Below are positions 44,505 to 53,670 of a DNA stretch of 64,000 bases, one piece after another. Source of the DNA: Neobacillus sp. WH10 (GTDB lineage: Bacteria > Bacillota > Bacilli > Bacillales > Cytobacillaceae); contig NZ_CP126110.1 of NCBI RefSeq assembly GCF_030123405.1, forward strand, positions 2,852,001 to 2,916,000, written 5' to 3'. The notes beneath the pieces are model-generated. The model saw only the letters and a program-made list of their open reading frames with translations, was not told the DNA's origin and ran no database searches. The position numbers were made by a program, and so were the translations under genes. Numbering within the stretch: the stretch's first letter is position 1; each line of letters starts with the position of its first letter.

Positions 44505-47105
44505 TTACAATATTTCGATATACCCTTCTGTTCCATGCACGCGAATTCGTTGCCCATCTTTTATCATTTTGGTAGCATTTTCCACTCCGACAACTGCTGG
44601 TAGCCCATATTCACGTGCGATAACTGCTCCATGCGTCATCAGTCCACCAACTTCGGTGACTAGGCCTTTTATGGATACAAACAATGGTGTCCAGCTAGGG
44701 TCAGTAAAGGAGGTGACTAATATATCTCCATCTTCTAAATCTGCATCTTCCATGTTTAAGATGACACGAGCGCGTCCCTCTATAATTCCAGAAGAAACAG
44801 GTAGACCTACAATAGCTTCGGCTGGGAGATTTTCTCGTTTGTACTCACCTGCAATGATTTCACCATCAGACGTGATAACACGTGGGAGAGTTAGTTTTTC
44901 ATATAATTTGTACTCGTCTTTTCGTTTGCTGATGATCTGGTAATCCAGTTTATTTGTGCGTACGACTTCGCTAAGTTCTTCAAAAGTGAGAAAGTATATA
45001 TCTTCTTTTTCATGAATAGCATTGGATTGAACGAGTTGTTCGGCTTCTTTCAGTAAAGCCTGCTTATAAACGAAGTAGCGATTAATCATGCCGTATTTTG
45101 GATATTCACGATAACCAATGAAATTCCGGATGATGCTAATCATTCGTTTTGTCTCATTGGCTTTTTGTTCACCATCCGGCAATTGCTTCAATCGATCTAA
45201 TAACTCTTGTTCTTTTTTCAAGGCAACACGCCGCCCTTGCTCAAATTTCCGATTGCCAGCGTTCGGTTCAAAGTTTTTAATATTATTGAGAATCAAGGGG
45301 ATAAGTGTAGTTGGTTTTTCGCTCCAACGACTTCTGGTAATATCGATTTCTCCGGCACATCTCATTCCGTATTTGTTGAGATAAGCATAGATAGCGTCTC
45401 GGGTTTTTTGTCCACCTTCAAACTTAACCAATTCATCCAAAAAGTTATCATCTTTTACATGTTGTAAATAATCAATTACTTCTGGATAAGGACGAATCAC
45501 ATCTGCAACATCCAATAATGCTAGACCCATTTCCGAAGTAATATTGTTTGGTACTGATTGAGAAAGCGTGTCTGCTACGTTTTTTTCACCTAACCACTTC
45601 TCTATTTTTTTATTGATCCATGATGAAGCATCTATAGCTGCCATAAATACACGCGAACTCTGTGGGTTAAATAATATCTTCTTTAATTGCTGGATATCTT
45701 CTTGAATAAAATCAATTAAAACCGATCCTGATTTCGTTTGTATGTTTTGTTTTAACTCTTCTATCGATCTTTGATTACTCTTGATCAAATCAGTAACGAT
45801 TTTCGGGTCGTTTTCGAGTTCTGTCAGCATATCTGTATTGTTTCTGCTGCGACTCGGTGCTTTTACATCATTTGGTAACGATTTTATAAAATCTCCTCGC
45901 TCTATTATGGTCATAAGTGCGTCTTTCATGAGCGGATCGTGTTGTCCCATGGCATTTAATAAAATTTCTCTACTGACAGGTGATGCCAGATTATGTGTGA
46001 CATCAACAAACAACCTCCCACCAGCTTTACGCATGGGTGCAGGAGTCGTTAACAGAAAAAAAGACAATCCCAATGGTTTCATGGGGTCGGTCATCATTTG
46101 TTGATGACCAACAGATACATAAACGTGATTTTCTTGATCATTCGCTTCAGGGATGGGGAAAAGCGTAGTGATTGGCCGACTCTGGACGATATAAAATGTA
46201 TCACCAACCAAACACCATTCGATATCTTGTGGGCAACCAAAATAAGCCTCGATCTGTCTTCCGATACGTGCTAGTTGTAATATTTGTTGTTCAGTAAGTG
46301 TTTGAGTCTTTTGCTGATCAGGATCAATCTGATGTGTCTCAATTCCGCCTTCTTTTAGTCCATAGATAGCCAATTTTTTGGTTGCTATCATCTTATAGAC
46401 GATTTTATCTTCCTGTACTTTATAACAATCGGCAGATACCAAGCCAGAGACCAGTGCTTCTCCAAGTCCAAAACTGGCATCGATTGATAGTAGCTTTCGG
46501 TTAGAAGTAATCGGATCAGCGGTAAATAAAATCCCTGATGCCTGTGGGAAAACCATACTTTGTACGATAACGGATAAATAAACTTGTCTGTGGTCAAATC
46601 TATTTTGTATTCGGTATATTACCGCTCGATCCGTAAATAGGGAAGCCCAACATTTTCTGATATGCTGCAAGATGGCTTCTTTTCCGATGATATTTAAATA
46701 GGTGTCTTGTTGACCAGCAAAAGAGGCATGTGGCAAATCTTCAGCGGTCGCACTAGAACGAACTGCATAAGCATGTTCATCGTCAAACTGGGAGAAATAG
46801 TCAGCAACTGCTTTCACAACATCGGAAGGAATTTCTGCTTCCATTATGATTTGTCTAATCTTCCTGCTGATTTCACCAATTTGATCTCGATCCTCTATTT
46901 TTAGCATTGTTAGTTGATCCAACAAAGCTTGAAACGTTTCGTTTTGTTCGATGGCTTTTTGATATCCTACTGTTGTAATACAAAATCCTTCTGGTACTAG
47001 TATTCCTTGAATTTTTGATAATTCCCCTAAATTTAACCCTTTTCCGCCAACGAGCAAAAGCTGTGTTTTTTCTATCTCCTGAAAACCGAGAACCAAAGAA
47101 CTCAT
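44505..47105 (-). CDS. rph: Rifamycin-inactivating phosphotransferase (Rph)
   Basis: An 866-residue protein of the length of Bacillus and Listeria Rph. It has an ATP-grasp domain (about 1-315, GKGLNLGELSKIQGILVPEG and VRSSATAEDLPHASFAGQQ), a rifamycin-binding middle domain (about 330-755, opening YVSVGHQQMMTDPMKPLGLS), and a swivelling phosphohistidine domain. The active His is H825 in GGLMTHGAVIAREYGL, equal to H825 of Listeria Rph. The enzyme transfers phosphate from ATP to the drug's ansa hydroxyl. Resistance is expected but not shown. The end and start are clear, and the gene converges on the kinase gene. Confidence 0.94.
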   Translation of the reverse strand: MSSLVLGFQEIEKTQLLLVGGKGLNLGELSKIQGILVPEGFCITTVGYQKAIEQNETFQALLDQLTMLKIEDRDQIGEISRKIRQIIMEAEIPSDVVKAVADYFSQFDDEHAYAVRSSATAEDLPHASFAGQQDTYLNIIGKEAILQHIRKCWASLFTDRAVIYRIQNRFDHRQVYLSVIVQSMVFPQASGILFTADPITSNRKLLSIDASFGLGEALVSGLVSADCYKVQEDKIVYKMIATKKLAIYGLKEGGIETHQIDPDQQKTQTLTEQQILQLARIGRQIEAYFGCPQDIEWCLVGDTFYIVQSRPITTLFPIPEANDQENHVYVSVGHQQMMTDPMKPLGLSFFLLTTPAPMRKAGGRLFVDVTHNLASPVSREILLNAMGQHDPLMKDALMTIIERGDFIKSLPNDVKAPSRSRNNTDMLTELENDPKIVTDLIKSNQRSIEELKQNIQTKSGSVLIDFIQEDIQQLKKILFNPQSSRVFMAAIDASSWINKKIEKWLGEKNVADTLSQSVPNNITSEMGLALLDVADVIRPYPEVIDYLQHVKDDNFLDELVKFEGGQKTRDAIYAYLNKYGMRCAGEIDITRSRWSEKPTTLIPLILNNIKNFEPNAGNRKFEQGRRVALKKEQELLDRLKQLPDGEQKANETKRMISIIRNFIGYREYPKYGMINRYFVYKQALLKEAEQLVQSNAIHEKEDIYFLTFEELSEVVRTNKLDYQIISKRKDEYKLYEKLTLPRVITSDGEIIAGEYKRENLPAEAIVGLPVSSGIIEGRARVILNMEDADLEDGDILVTSFTDPSWTPLFVSIKGLVTEVGGLMTHGAVIAREYGLPAVVGVENATKMIKDGQRIRVHGTEGYIEIL

Positions 47106-47682
47106 TCTACATCCCTCCTAGCCATTAATGTTCTATTGATTTTAGCAGTAGTAAATGAGAATAAAAAGTCTATATTAACCATTTATTTAATGCTATAATT
47201 AAATTAGGAAGAGTTCAAAAAAATAGCTAGACCTTATCATAAAGTAAGCTGTTGCCTCGATTCATCCCCTCGAAATCAGCTCATATACCTTTTAACCCAC
47301 AATTATGAATATGATTAATATCAACTTTTTTCCATTTAATCTGTTTGTTTTCCCTAAAATAGCTTATATTAATATGAGATTTCAAGCTTTTATTAAACTA
47401 ACCCCCCGTTAAAGAAGGATCAAAAATATTGGTACTCAAAACGGCACTGAAATTGACAGTAGTTTTAGCCCTCTTTTTTAATTGTACAATACTTATTTTC
47501 CATTATAAAAATGATGTCAATTGCTATGTCAAAGTTAAAGAAATTCCGCAGAAACCTTGATAAATAAAGAAAATGACGTATTTCAATTCATACGTCAATT
47601 CTTGCGCCATTTATTAAGAAAGCGCCCGAAAACGGAACCCTTTACAGTATATGCAAAGAGCCTTTTTACAAATTACCAGATA
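47106..47682. other. Spacer between rph and the membrane hydrolase
   Basis: About 580 bp with one weak 43-residue ORF at 47429-47560. No terminator is clear on the rph side. Confidence 0.35.
47429..47560 (+). CDS. Possible small membrane/secreted peptide (43 residues)
   Basis: A TTG start ten bases after AGAAGGA opens 43 codons. Residues 4-25 form a hydrophobic segment (KTALKLTVVLALFFNCTILI) followed by a short polar tail (YKNDVNCYVKVKEIPQKP). The composition fits the N-terminus of a small secreted or membrane protein. No homology recognised and the site is weak; a chance frame is possible. Confidence 0.25.
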   Translation: MVLKTALKLTVVLALFFNCTILIFHYKNDVNCYVKVKEIPQKP

Positions 47683-49929
47683 CTAATTTCGTATTCCGAT
47701 GTCGTTCATTAAGATAGTGCCTTTCTCTGTTAAATCAAATTCAAAACTTATTTTTTGCAGTGCTAATGGATTAAAATGACTGTTCACTTGCTTAAAGTCA
47801 GTTAATTCAAAACTATAGTTTTGAAATACTGGTTCCTTCGTTTCTCCAAGGTTTTCAAAAGGCCATTTAAGCAGTTTGCCTTCGATCATTGGTACTAATT
47901 TCGAAATATGACTTAAAGGCAAGCTAGCTTTATTTCCATTTTTATCTTCAACTTTAACTGTTAAATCAATCAAATCTTTGTGATAAGATGTAGTTTTTCT
48001 TTCACTGCTATCCGCCATCGAAAAGACGATTGAGCTATTTTCAGTAAAAGTTATGCCCTCATCCGGCAGGACAACTGTATAAGAAGTAGTATCTGAATTC
48101 TTGCTGCCATTCCACCCTAACCTAACAGCACTATATTCATCCACTCCATACTTCATTTTCACCTTTTCTTCCTTCCACACCTGTAAATTCTTTCCGTTTA
48201 GTTTACCTCCTGGAATTGTTGTACTCAGTAAATCGATATCCTCGTCGTATGTTGAAATAAAGTTTGTATTCGAGTCTTTATAATTACTAATATAGATCGT
48301 ATCAGGAAGCCATTCTTTCGCATAGCCAATATCCCTGAAAATATTTTCGTACTCTTTCTCATTCTTCAATGTTCCATCTAAGAATGCAGAAATGAATACT
48401 TTTGCTATTGTTTCTTGGTCAGCTCGTGACATAAGCTGTTTTAAATTAAAGAGCTGATTCCCCATCCCTACTCCATCGCCTCTACTCCAACGACGATTGA
48501 ATTGCCCATGATTAGCTCCATAAATATAGACAGATGCAGTCATAAAGTCTTCCTTATTTGTAAAACTTACTCGATTATATTGACTTGCGCTAGCGAACGT
48601 ATTTACATCCATATCATGTGCTCCATGCAATGCCAAGAAATTCACATTTTCAAGAGGAATCGTCTTACCAGAAGCCTTGTACTGTCCATTCGTCCCCGCA
48701 ATAGAAATTAAGGTACGAATATGAAAATTATAATCAAATTTAATATTACCATTATCAGGAAAATTATTTAACTTATTAAAAGCAGTAGCAATCGCAATCG
48801 CTTCTCCTCCACGAGAATGACCGATAAGGGCTATTTGATCCATATTTACTTTCTGATAAAACGGGTTTTTTTTATCGGCATTCCACTCCTTCCATGTTCT
48901 GATATGTTCAAGTATTAACCAACCTCTTGCTGGGTTTTCATTCTCTAAAGCACTGATCATAAACATATCGTTATATGGAGAGGCATTTAGAAAATTCTCA
49001 TCAATAGAAACGAAAATATAGCCGCGACTCGCTAGCAGCTCACCAAGATAATCATAACCAGGATCAGAATAGCTTGTCATCATATGATTTCCATGCACAA
49101 TCACAACTAAAGGGAATGGCCCTTCTCCTTCTGGATACCATACTGATCCATTCAGTGGCATTGCTTCAGGTCCAAAGCCAACCGTTTTCGATCTAAGAGA
49201 AGACCATTTCTCCAAAAAAGATGATCCATCCACCGTTCTTGTTAAGAGAGAATTATGCTGTTTAAACTCCTTTCGGTAACTATTTTTACTGCCATATGTG
49301 ATCGTACTAACTTGATATCGTCCTTTCGCTATCGGACTTTTCAGTAAACCTTCATCATAACGTGGGGAGTTTTTCAATTCCTTCAATGTTACTCCAGCGA
49401 CTTCTGATTCGCCCTCATTGACAACCCAGAACCAAGCAAACCCGAGAGCTACTGTCATTGATACAAATGATCCGCTAGCTACAATTTTCTTCAGCATTGT
49501 TGTATTTTTGTAACTACCTTGAATAAATTTATACAAAACAGCACCCCATATAGATAACCCGACGATAATAAAGAGGACAACTGCGCTAGAAACATATAAA
49601 GGTCCTACAAAACAGATATAAAGTAGCACAAATGAACTTAAAAATAGCCAAAGATAGCGGCTAGGCATTTTCTTGATTCCGTGTACAAGTAGTGTGATAA
49701 ACCCACATAATAATACAACAACCACAATAAATAAAATTGAACCTACTGCAAAATCAATAAAGCCCCGCTCCCATAATAAATAATGCGCTTGAATTAAGAA
49801 GAGAAACAAAACCGCCAACACAAGAACAAATGATGCTCCCTTCCATCCTGGTGATAATGACTTAATCCTATTTCGTTTTAATTTAATTACACTTAATAGT
49901 TGTGGGACTTTCTCTTTTTTCGTCTCCAT
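47683..49929 (-). CDS. Five-TM membrane protein with alpha/beta hydrolase domain
   Basis: A 748-residue protein from the ATG at 49929, nine bases after AGGAGG. Five TM helices occupy about residues 33-185 (ASFVLVLAVLFLFLIQAHYL first). A large alpha/beta hydrolase domain follows: PFPLVVIVHGNHMMTSYS (oxyanion region) and IALIGHSRGGEAIAIATAFN, with the nucleophile Ser near residue 370; the His is probably in YIYGANHGQFNRRW. The last 180 residues are a beta-rich domain. Related sequences are found in Bacillus, usually named alpha/beta hydrolase or poly(ethylene)-like esterase; the substrate is unknown. It is single-gene. Confidence 0.8.
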   Translation of the reverse strand: METKKEKVPQLLSVIKLKRNRIKSLSPGWKGASFVLVLAVLFLFLIQAHYLLWERGFIDFAVGSILFIVVVVLLCGFITLLVHGIKKMPSRYLWLFLSSFVLLYICFVGPLYVSSAVVLFIIVGLSIWGAVLYKFIQGSYKNTTMLKKIVASGSFVSMTVALGFAWFWVVNEGESEVAGVTLKELKNSPRYDEGLLKSPIAKGRYQVSTITYGSKNSYRKEFKQHNSLLTRTVDGSSFLEKWSSLRSKTVGFGPEAMPLNGSVWYPEGEGPFPLVVIVHGNHMMTSYSDPGYDYLGELLASRGYIFVSIDENFLNASPYNDMFMISALENENPARGWLILEHIRTWKEWNADKKNPFYQKVNMDQIALIGHSRGGEAIAIATAFNKLNNFPDNGNIKFDYNFHIRTLISIAGTNGQYKASGKTIPLENVNFLALHGAHDMDVNTFASASQYNRVSFTNKEDFMTASVYIYGANHGQFNRRWSRGDGVGMGNQLFNLKQLMSRADQETIAKVFISAFLDGTLKNEKEYENIFRDIGYAKEWLPDTIYISNYKDSNTNFISTYDEDIDLLSTTIPGGKLNGKNLQVWKEEKVKMKYGVDEYSAVRLGWNGSKNSDTTSYTVVLPDEGITFTENSSIVFSMADSSERKTTSYHKDLIDLTVKVEDKNGNKASLPLSHISKLVPMIEGKLLKWPFENLGETKEPVFQNYSFELTDFKQVNSHFNPLALQKISFEFDLTEKGTILMNDIGIRN

Positions 49930-50604
49930 TCTTTTCATCCTCCTTAGACAACATCATTGTTCCTTCTCACTACAAAATTTTACAGGATGTTTCTTTCTAC
50001 ATGCTTACTTCATTCTTTCAATAACCTTACAATCATTCATAAGGAGATGTATCTGTTCTTACCTCTATGTTTTACTTTCATATTCCTTATGGGGTTGTGC
50101 TAAGATACGTGTAAAAACAAGTCAAAGGATCTCTTTTATTACTAATTTCACTCTTGAAATAATGTTTGATTAAACTACCTCTATAAACGTTGACAAAAGA
50201 CCAAATAGAAAAAGCGTGTTTTGAAAGAAGATTGATCAAAACACGCCTTAAATATTTTCAATTAACTCAATCTTTTATATAATGTTACCATTTAAAAAAC
50301 CCCTTCTTTTTTTGAAGAGATTTTTGAGTTAATTTTAAAGTTTCTTTAGTGACAAGCTTCTTCTAACACTGCTTTTTAGCCACACATTTCATAGATATTT
50401 AAGTTGCCCAAAATGTTTTACCTTTTTCTGCGAGTTCTTCATTTGTATAAATTCCTGTATCAAAATTCCCCAACATCCATATTTAGTTAATTTATCCCAG
50501 AAGATATAATTAAGAACGACTATTCAAAATTAACCATATTCGAAAAATAAATTTAAAGGCTATCCTCGTTAATTGACTGATTATCCCTCTATCTTAAAGT
50601 AAAT
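49930..50604. other. Spacer with hairpin repeat, copy B
   Basis: About 675 bp. Besides the repeat at 50155-50282, a 25-codon frame near 50424-50501 on the minus strand encodes YTNEELAEKGKTFW, which looks like the tail of a lost gene, but it is too short to name. Confidence 0.35.
50155..50282 (+). repeat. Dispersed hairpin repeat, copy B
   Basis: GCGTGTTTTGA (50214-50224) pairs with TCAAAACACGC (50236-50246). The flanks AATAATGTTTGATTAAA and CAATTAACTCAATCTTTTATA match copy A at 37582-37700. The stem's outer base pair differs but still pairs. Confidence 0.7.
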
Positions 50605-51525
50605 CTACATACTTTTAGTTTTGTCTAAGGCTTCACGTAAAGTAGTTGCCAATTTGAAAGGATCATCGTTTCCCCAAAAATGCATAAAAAACAGACGTGG
50701 ATTCTCGTTTAACATATGATTATGTAAAGCAGTTACTTCAATCCCTTTTTCTCGTAATGTTGTTGCAACCGGATTTACTTCTTCAGCAGTAAGTACAAAA
50801 TCCCCAGTTATAGCTGCTTTCCCATTTTCAGTAGGCTGAAAATTTATTGTTGTTGATACTCCCATAGCAGAAGGAATTTCCATGCCATTTTCGATGATTT
50901 TTTCCAACCGAGGAATACTTACATGATAAACACCATTTGAAACTGTACCTTTATGTCTAAAGATTTTATCCAGCTTCTGATTATTAATTTGAAAGGAATA
51001 AGAGTCACCTTTTTGGTCCTGATATATTTTGGTAAGTTCCAAACCTGAACGTATGGATTTCGCTAATTGTACCAGATTACCATGTCCCTCAATGTGCATA
51101 TACATGATCCGAGGCAATTCACCTAATATATGATTATGAATCGCAGTTACTTTAATTCCTTGTTTAAATAGTTCACTCATGACAGGTTGAATTTCTTTTT
51201 CCGTTAGAACTAAATCACCCATAACCATCGTTTGGTTAGCCACTTGTTTAAAAGCAATCCATCCCCCTAAAGCCAATCCTGTACGGATTGGTATACCTTT
51301 GACCCTTACTTTCAAATCATTACGCGGTAAACTGACATAAAAAATTTCACCTTTTCTCATTTCACCTGTTTTTCCTATTTCTTTTTCTGCAAGTTTCCAT
51401 TGTGGTAAAAGTTTAGTTGTAGTCAAATGGTTATGTGAATAATCCTTTGCGTGGATTAAGCTGTTGAATGAAAAATTACCAAATATTAAAAAGGCAATTA
51501 TTGTCATATATTTTCGTATGTGCAT
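50605..51525 (-). CDS. DUF1259 (LppY/LpqO) protein with duplicated domain
   Basis: A 306-residue protein with an N-terminal signal peptide (YMTIIAFLIFGNFSFNSLIH, cleavage near AK). Two homologous DUF1259 modules follow. The first has AIHNHILGELPRIMYMHIEG and the second ALHNHMLNENPRLFFMHFWG. Each has the E-x-x-x-V-x-x-x-x-x-x-x-G-I-x-V-T-A-x-H-N-H pattern, so the histidines probably bind a metal. The family includes mycobacterial LppY and LpqO lipoproteins, whose roles are unknown. Likely exported. A single gene with no close neighbour. Confidence 0.85.
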   Translation of the reverse strand: MHIRKYMTIIAFLIFGNFSFNSLIHAKDYSHNHLTTTKLLPQWKLAEKEIGKTGEMRKGEIFYVSLPRNDLKVRVKGIPIRTGLALGGWIAFKQVANQTMVMGDLVLTEKEIQPVMSELFKQGIKVTAIHNHILGELPRIMYMHIEGHGNLVQLAKSIRSGLELTKIYQDQKGDSYSFQINNQKLDKIFRHKGTVSNGVYHVSIPRLEKIIENGMEIPSAMGVSTTINFQPTENGKAAITGDFVLTAEEVNPVATTLREKGIEVTALHNHMLNENPRLFFMHFWGNDDPFKLATTLREALDKTKSM

Positions 51526-51809
51526 AGAATAAGTCTCCTTAGGTGTGTAAATCTATTTTATGCTATTAAAATCCCCTAATTTATGCTTTTTCTTGCACAT
51601 TAAATTTAAACACACATCTACCATCAATTTATTTATCCTAATGCTAATTGCACTATCCTGCCCGATCCTTGAATAGGAAAAAAATAACCATCGTTATAAA
51701 GAATCGCACCCGTTACTTTAAGTAAATTCGCTCAAATCCTCGGGATATACCGAATGTATTTTTGAAAATAATAAGATTGTTAAACAATAAATTGAGGAGG
51801 ACTTGTATT

Positions 51810-51968
51810 ATGCAACAGGATCAACAGACTAAAGAGATTTTGGGTTCTATTATGAAACCAGAGTTTTCCGGAACTGATGCACAAAAAGTAAAACAAGAAA
51901 TTCAAAAAGATGTAAGTGAAGGACAAGGATCAATGACTTCCCGAGAGGCAGGAGCAATGCGCGATTAA
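51810..51968 (+). CDS. Small hydrophilic protein (52 residues)
   Basis: An ATG eight bases after GAGGAGG opens 52 codons. The product is polar and soluble (KEILGSIMKPEFSGTDAQKV, then QEIQKDVSEGQGSMTSREAG). No TM or signal segment. A strong terminator follows directly. Gln, Ser and Gly richness recalls small spore or stress proteins, but no SASP motif is present, so I do not name it. Confidence 0.7.
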   Translation: MQQDQQTKEILGSIMKPEFSGTDAQKVKQEIQKDVSEGQGSMTSREAGAMRD

Positions 51969-51995
51969 AAAACCACTTTTGAGTGGTTTTTTATT
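51967..51995 (+). terminator. Terminator of the 52-residue gene
   Basis: AAAACCACT pairs with AGTGGTTTT and is followed by a T-run. Confidence 0.88.
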
Positions 51996-52326
51996 TTTCT
52001 GCTTCAAAATAAAACACTTTACATCTCTCATTTTGATTTGATGGAGATGCTACTAATTTAATGATTAAGCGCAGTTGGTTTGTAAGACCCCCTCAAGCGA
52101 TTGACAGTGAATATCTACCTAAAGAAAAAAACAAATAAATATAGTGGGCAACTCTAAATATGGCATACAACTTGCATAATTAAAGAGTATCATCTCCCTT
52201 AGATTGTCAACTGTCTTGGTTGCCGTAAAGAGCATTGGTTAAGTGACACGATACGAGTGTATTCCGGGAAAGTGTTAAATCCCTTCTGAGAGCAGGAAAC
52301 AATTTATATAATAAAGGAGAAAATAA
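51969..52326. other. Leader region of the SDR gene
   Basis: About 360 bp with a terminator at its left end and a -24/-12-like element. The 130 bp between that element and the SDR start show no gene. No dyad typical of an enhancer is obvious. Confidence 0.4.
52161..52177 (+). promoter_or_regulatory. Sigma-54 (-24/-12)-type promoter candidate
   Basis: TGGCAT-ACAAC-TTGCAT matches the consensus TGGCAC-N5-TTGCA at all but one position, and the GG (52162-52163) and GC (52174-52175) are exactly 12 bases apart. Transcription would start near 52187, about 140 bp before the SDR gene. SigL in Bacillus needs an activator; no activator gene lies nearby. Confidence 0.5.
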
Positions 52327-53121
52327 ATGAAGGCATTGATCAGATTTGACGACAAAGTTTGTTTGATTACGGGTGCGGGAAGTCATTCCGGCATCGGTTT
52401 TGCTGTTGCTGAAATCATCGGTAATCTGGGCGGTAAAATAGCTATTACAGCTACAACGGATCGAATCTTTGAACGTGCAAATGAGCTGAATCAAAAAGGT
52501 ATCCATGCCAGAGGTTATATCGCTGATCTGATGGATCGTGAACAGGTTCAAGGACTTATAGATACTGTTATAGCGGAATTTAGCAGCATTGATATTCTTA
52601 TCAATAATGCAGGAATGGCACAGATTGGTTCACCCGAAAGTCTTACAGAGTTCGCCATTCTGGAAGATGAGGAATGGGACCTGGGCATTTCCCGTAATCT
52701 GACGACCTGCTTTAACGTGACGCGAAGGGTAGTCCCTCATATGAAAAAACATGGATACGGAAGAATTGTAAATGTTTCTTCTGTTACCGGTCCATTAGTC
52801 AGCTTTCCAGGTGAATCAGCCTATAGTGCCGCAAAAGCTGCGATGGTGGGAATGAGCAAAGCGATTGCCATTGAAATAGCCAAGAACAATATCACGATCA
52901 ATAATGTTGCACCCGGCTGGATTGCCACAGGGTCACAGCTTGAGCATGAAAAAATTGCTGCCCTTCACACACCAATTGGCAGGGCAGGACGACCAGAAGA
53001 AGTAGCCCATACAATTGCTTTCCTTGCATCGGAGCAGGCGTCCTATATCACCGGTCAATTGTTTGTTGTTGATGGCGGCAATATCCTGCAGGATTACAAG
53101 GGACCTCAAGCTCCTAAATAA
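52327..53121 (+). CDS. SDR-family oxidoreductase (3-oxoacyl-ACP reductase-like)
   Basis: A 264-residue classical short-chain dehydrogenase. The nucleotide-binding loop is ITGAGSHSGIGFAVAE (an expanded G-x3-G-x-G), NNAGMAQIG is the N-N-A-G motif, and the active site is S-Y-K: VSSVTG, then SAYSAAKAAM. The C-terminus holds APGWIATGS and the typical VVDGG end. NADP(H)- or NAD(H)-dependent reduction or oxidation of a keto/hydroxy group is the role; the substrate is unclear. Preceded by AAAGGAG. The upstream -24/-12-like element is its only visible regulation. Confidence 0.92.
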   Translation: MKALIRFDDKVCLITGAGSHSGIGFAVAEIIGNLGGKIAITATTDRIFERANELNQKGIHARGYIADLMDREQVQGLIDTVIAEFSSIDILINNAGMAQIGSPESLTEFAILEDEEWDLGISRNLTTCFNVTRRVVPHMKKHGYGRIVNVSSVTGPLVSFPGESAYSAAKAAMVGMSKAIAIEIAKNNITINNVAPGWIATGSQLEHEKIAALHTPIGRAGRPEEVAHTIAFLASEQASYITGQLFVVDGGNILQDYKGPQAPK

Positions 53122-53670
53122 TGAAATTACCGGTTTTTTATGGCGGTGAACGATTAAATCCATTATAAACAGGCTAACAAGTAAATCAGCTGGTCAAAGA
53201 TGCCTGATAAGGATACTAGTGAATGCGATTTTTCCTATGAATCGTGTATCCTAATCTTATACATCCTATGGTAGCCCATGAAAAAAGTATCTCTTTTAGT
53301 TTCTAACTATTCAATAATGCATACATTATCTATAAATTCATAATAATAGATATTCCACCTAAAGTATTAAGGTAATAAAAAGAGCAGAAATTTAATGCAC
53401 ATAAAAATAATACCTAATATGAGAAAAGCACTCATTACATAGACTCTTTTTTTCTATTTGTCAGCAAAATCATTAGGAGTAATCTTTTCTTTAATCAAAT
53501 TTTTCGTATCTTTGAAAAAGAAAAGAAGTAGTTGTAAAAATACTAATAAATTTAGGATGATACTAGAAATGTTGAACATGATTAAGACTGATGATATAAA
53601 TGGAAATTTGCTTTATTTTGCCAACAATTAGTAATAAACCCACAGAAATGAATTCCGCGGGTCTTTTTTA
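53122..53670. other. Spacer with possible small membrane peptide
   Basis: About 550 bp. A 41-codon minus-strand frame at 53454-53579 has a long hydrophobic start (FNISSIILNLLVFLQLLLFF) and a charged tail, but no ribosome binding site. Probably a chance frame or a remnant. Confidence 0.3.
53638..53662 (-). terminator. Possible terminator of the membrane gene
   Basis: On the minus strand ACCCGCGG pairs with CTGTGGGT (with G-U pairs), followed by TTATTACTAATTG; the T-run is weak. Confidence 0.45.

Noticed and set aside
50424..50501. Short protein-like remnant on the minus strand (YTNEELAEKG)
   Set aside because: Only 25 codons; suggestive of a lost gene but too short to support any call.
52207..52551. 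114-residue frame on the minus strand across the start of the SDR gene
   Set aside because: It overlaps the well-supported SDR gene in antisense, has no ribosome binding site and no recognisable protein pattern.
53454..53579. 41-residue hydrophobic minus-strand frame
   Set aside because: Membrane-like composition arises easily in AT-rich DNA and there is no ribosome binding site.
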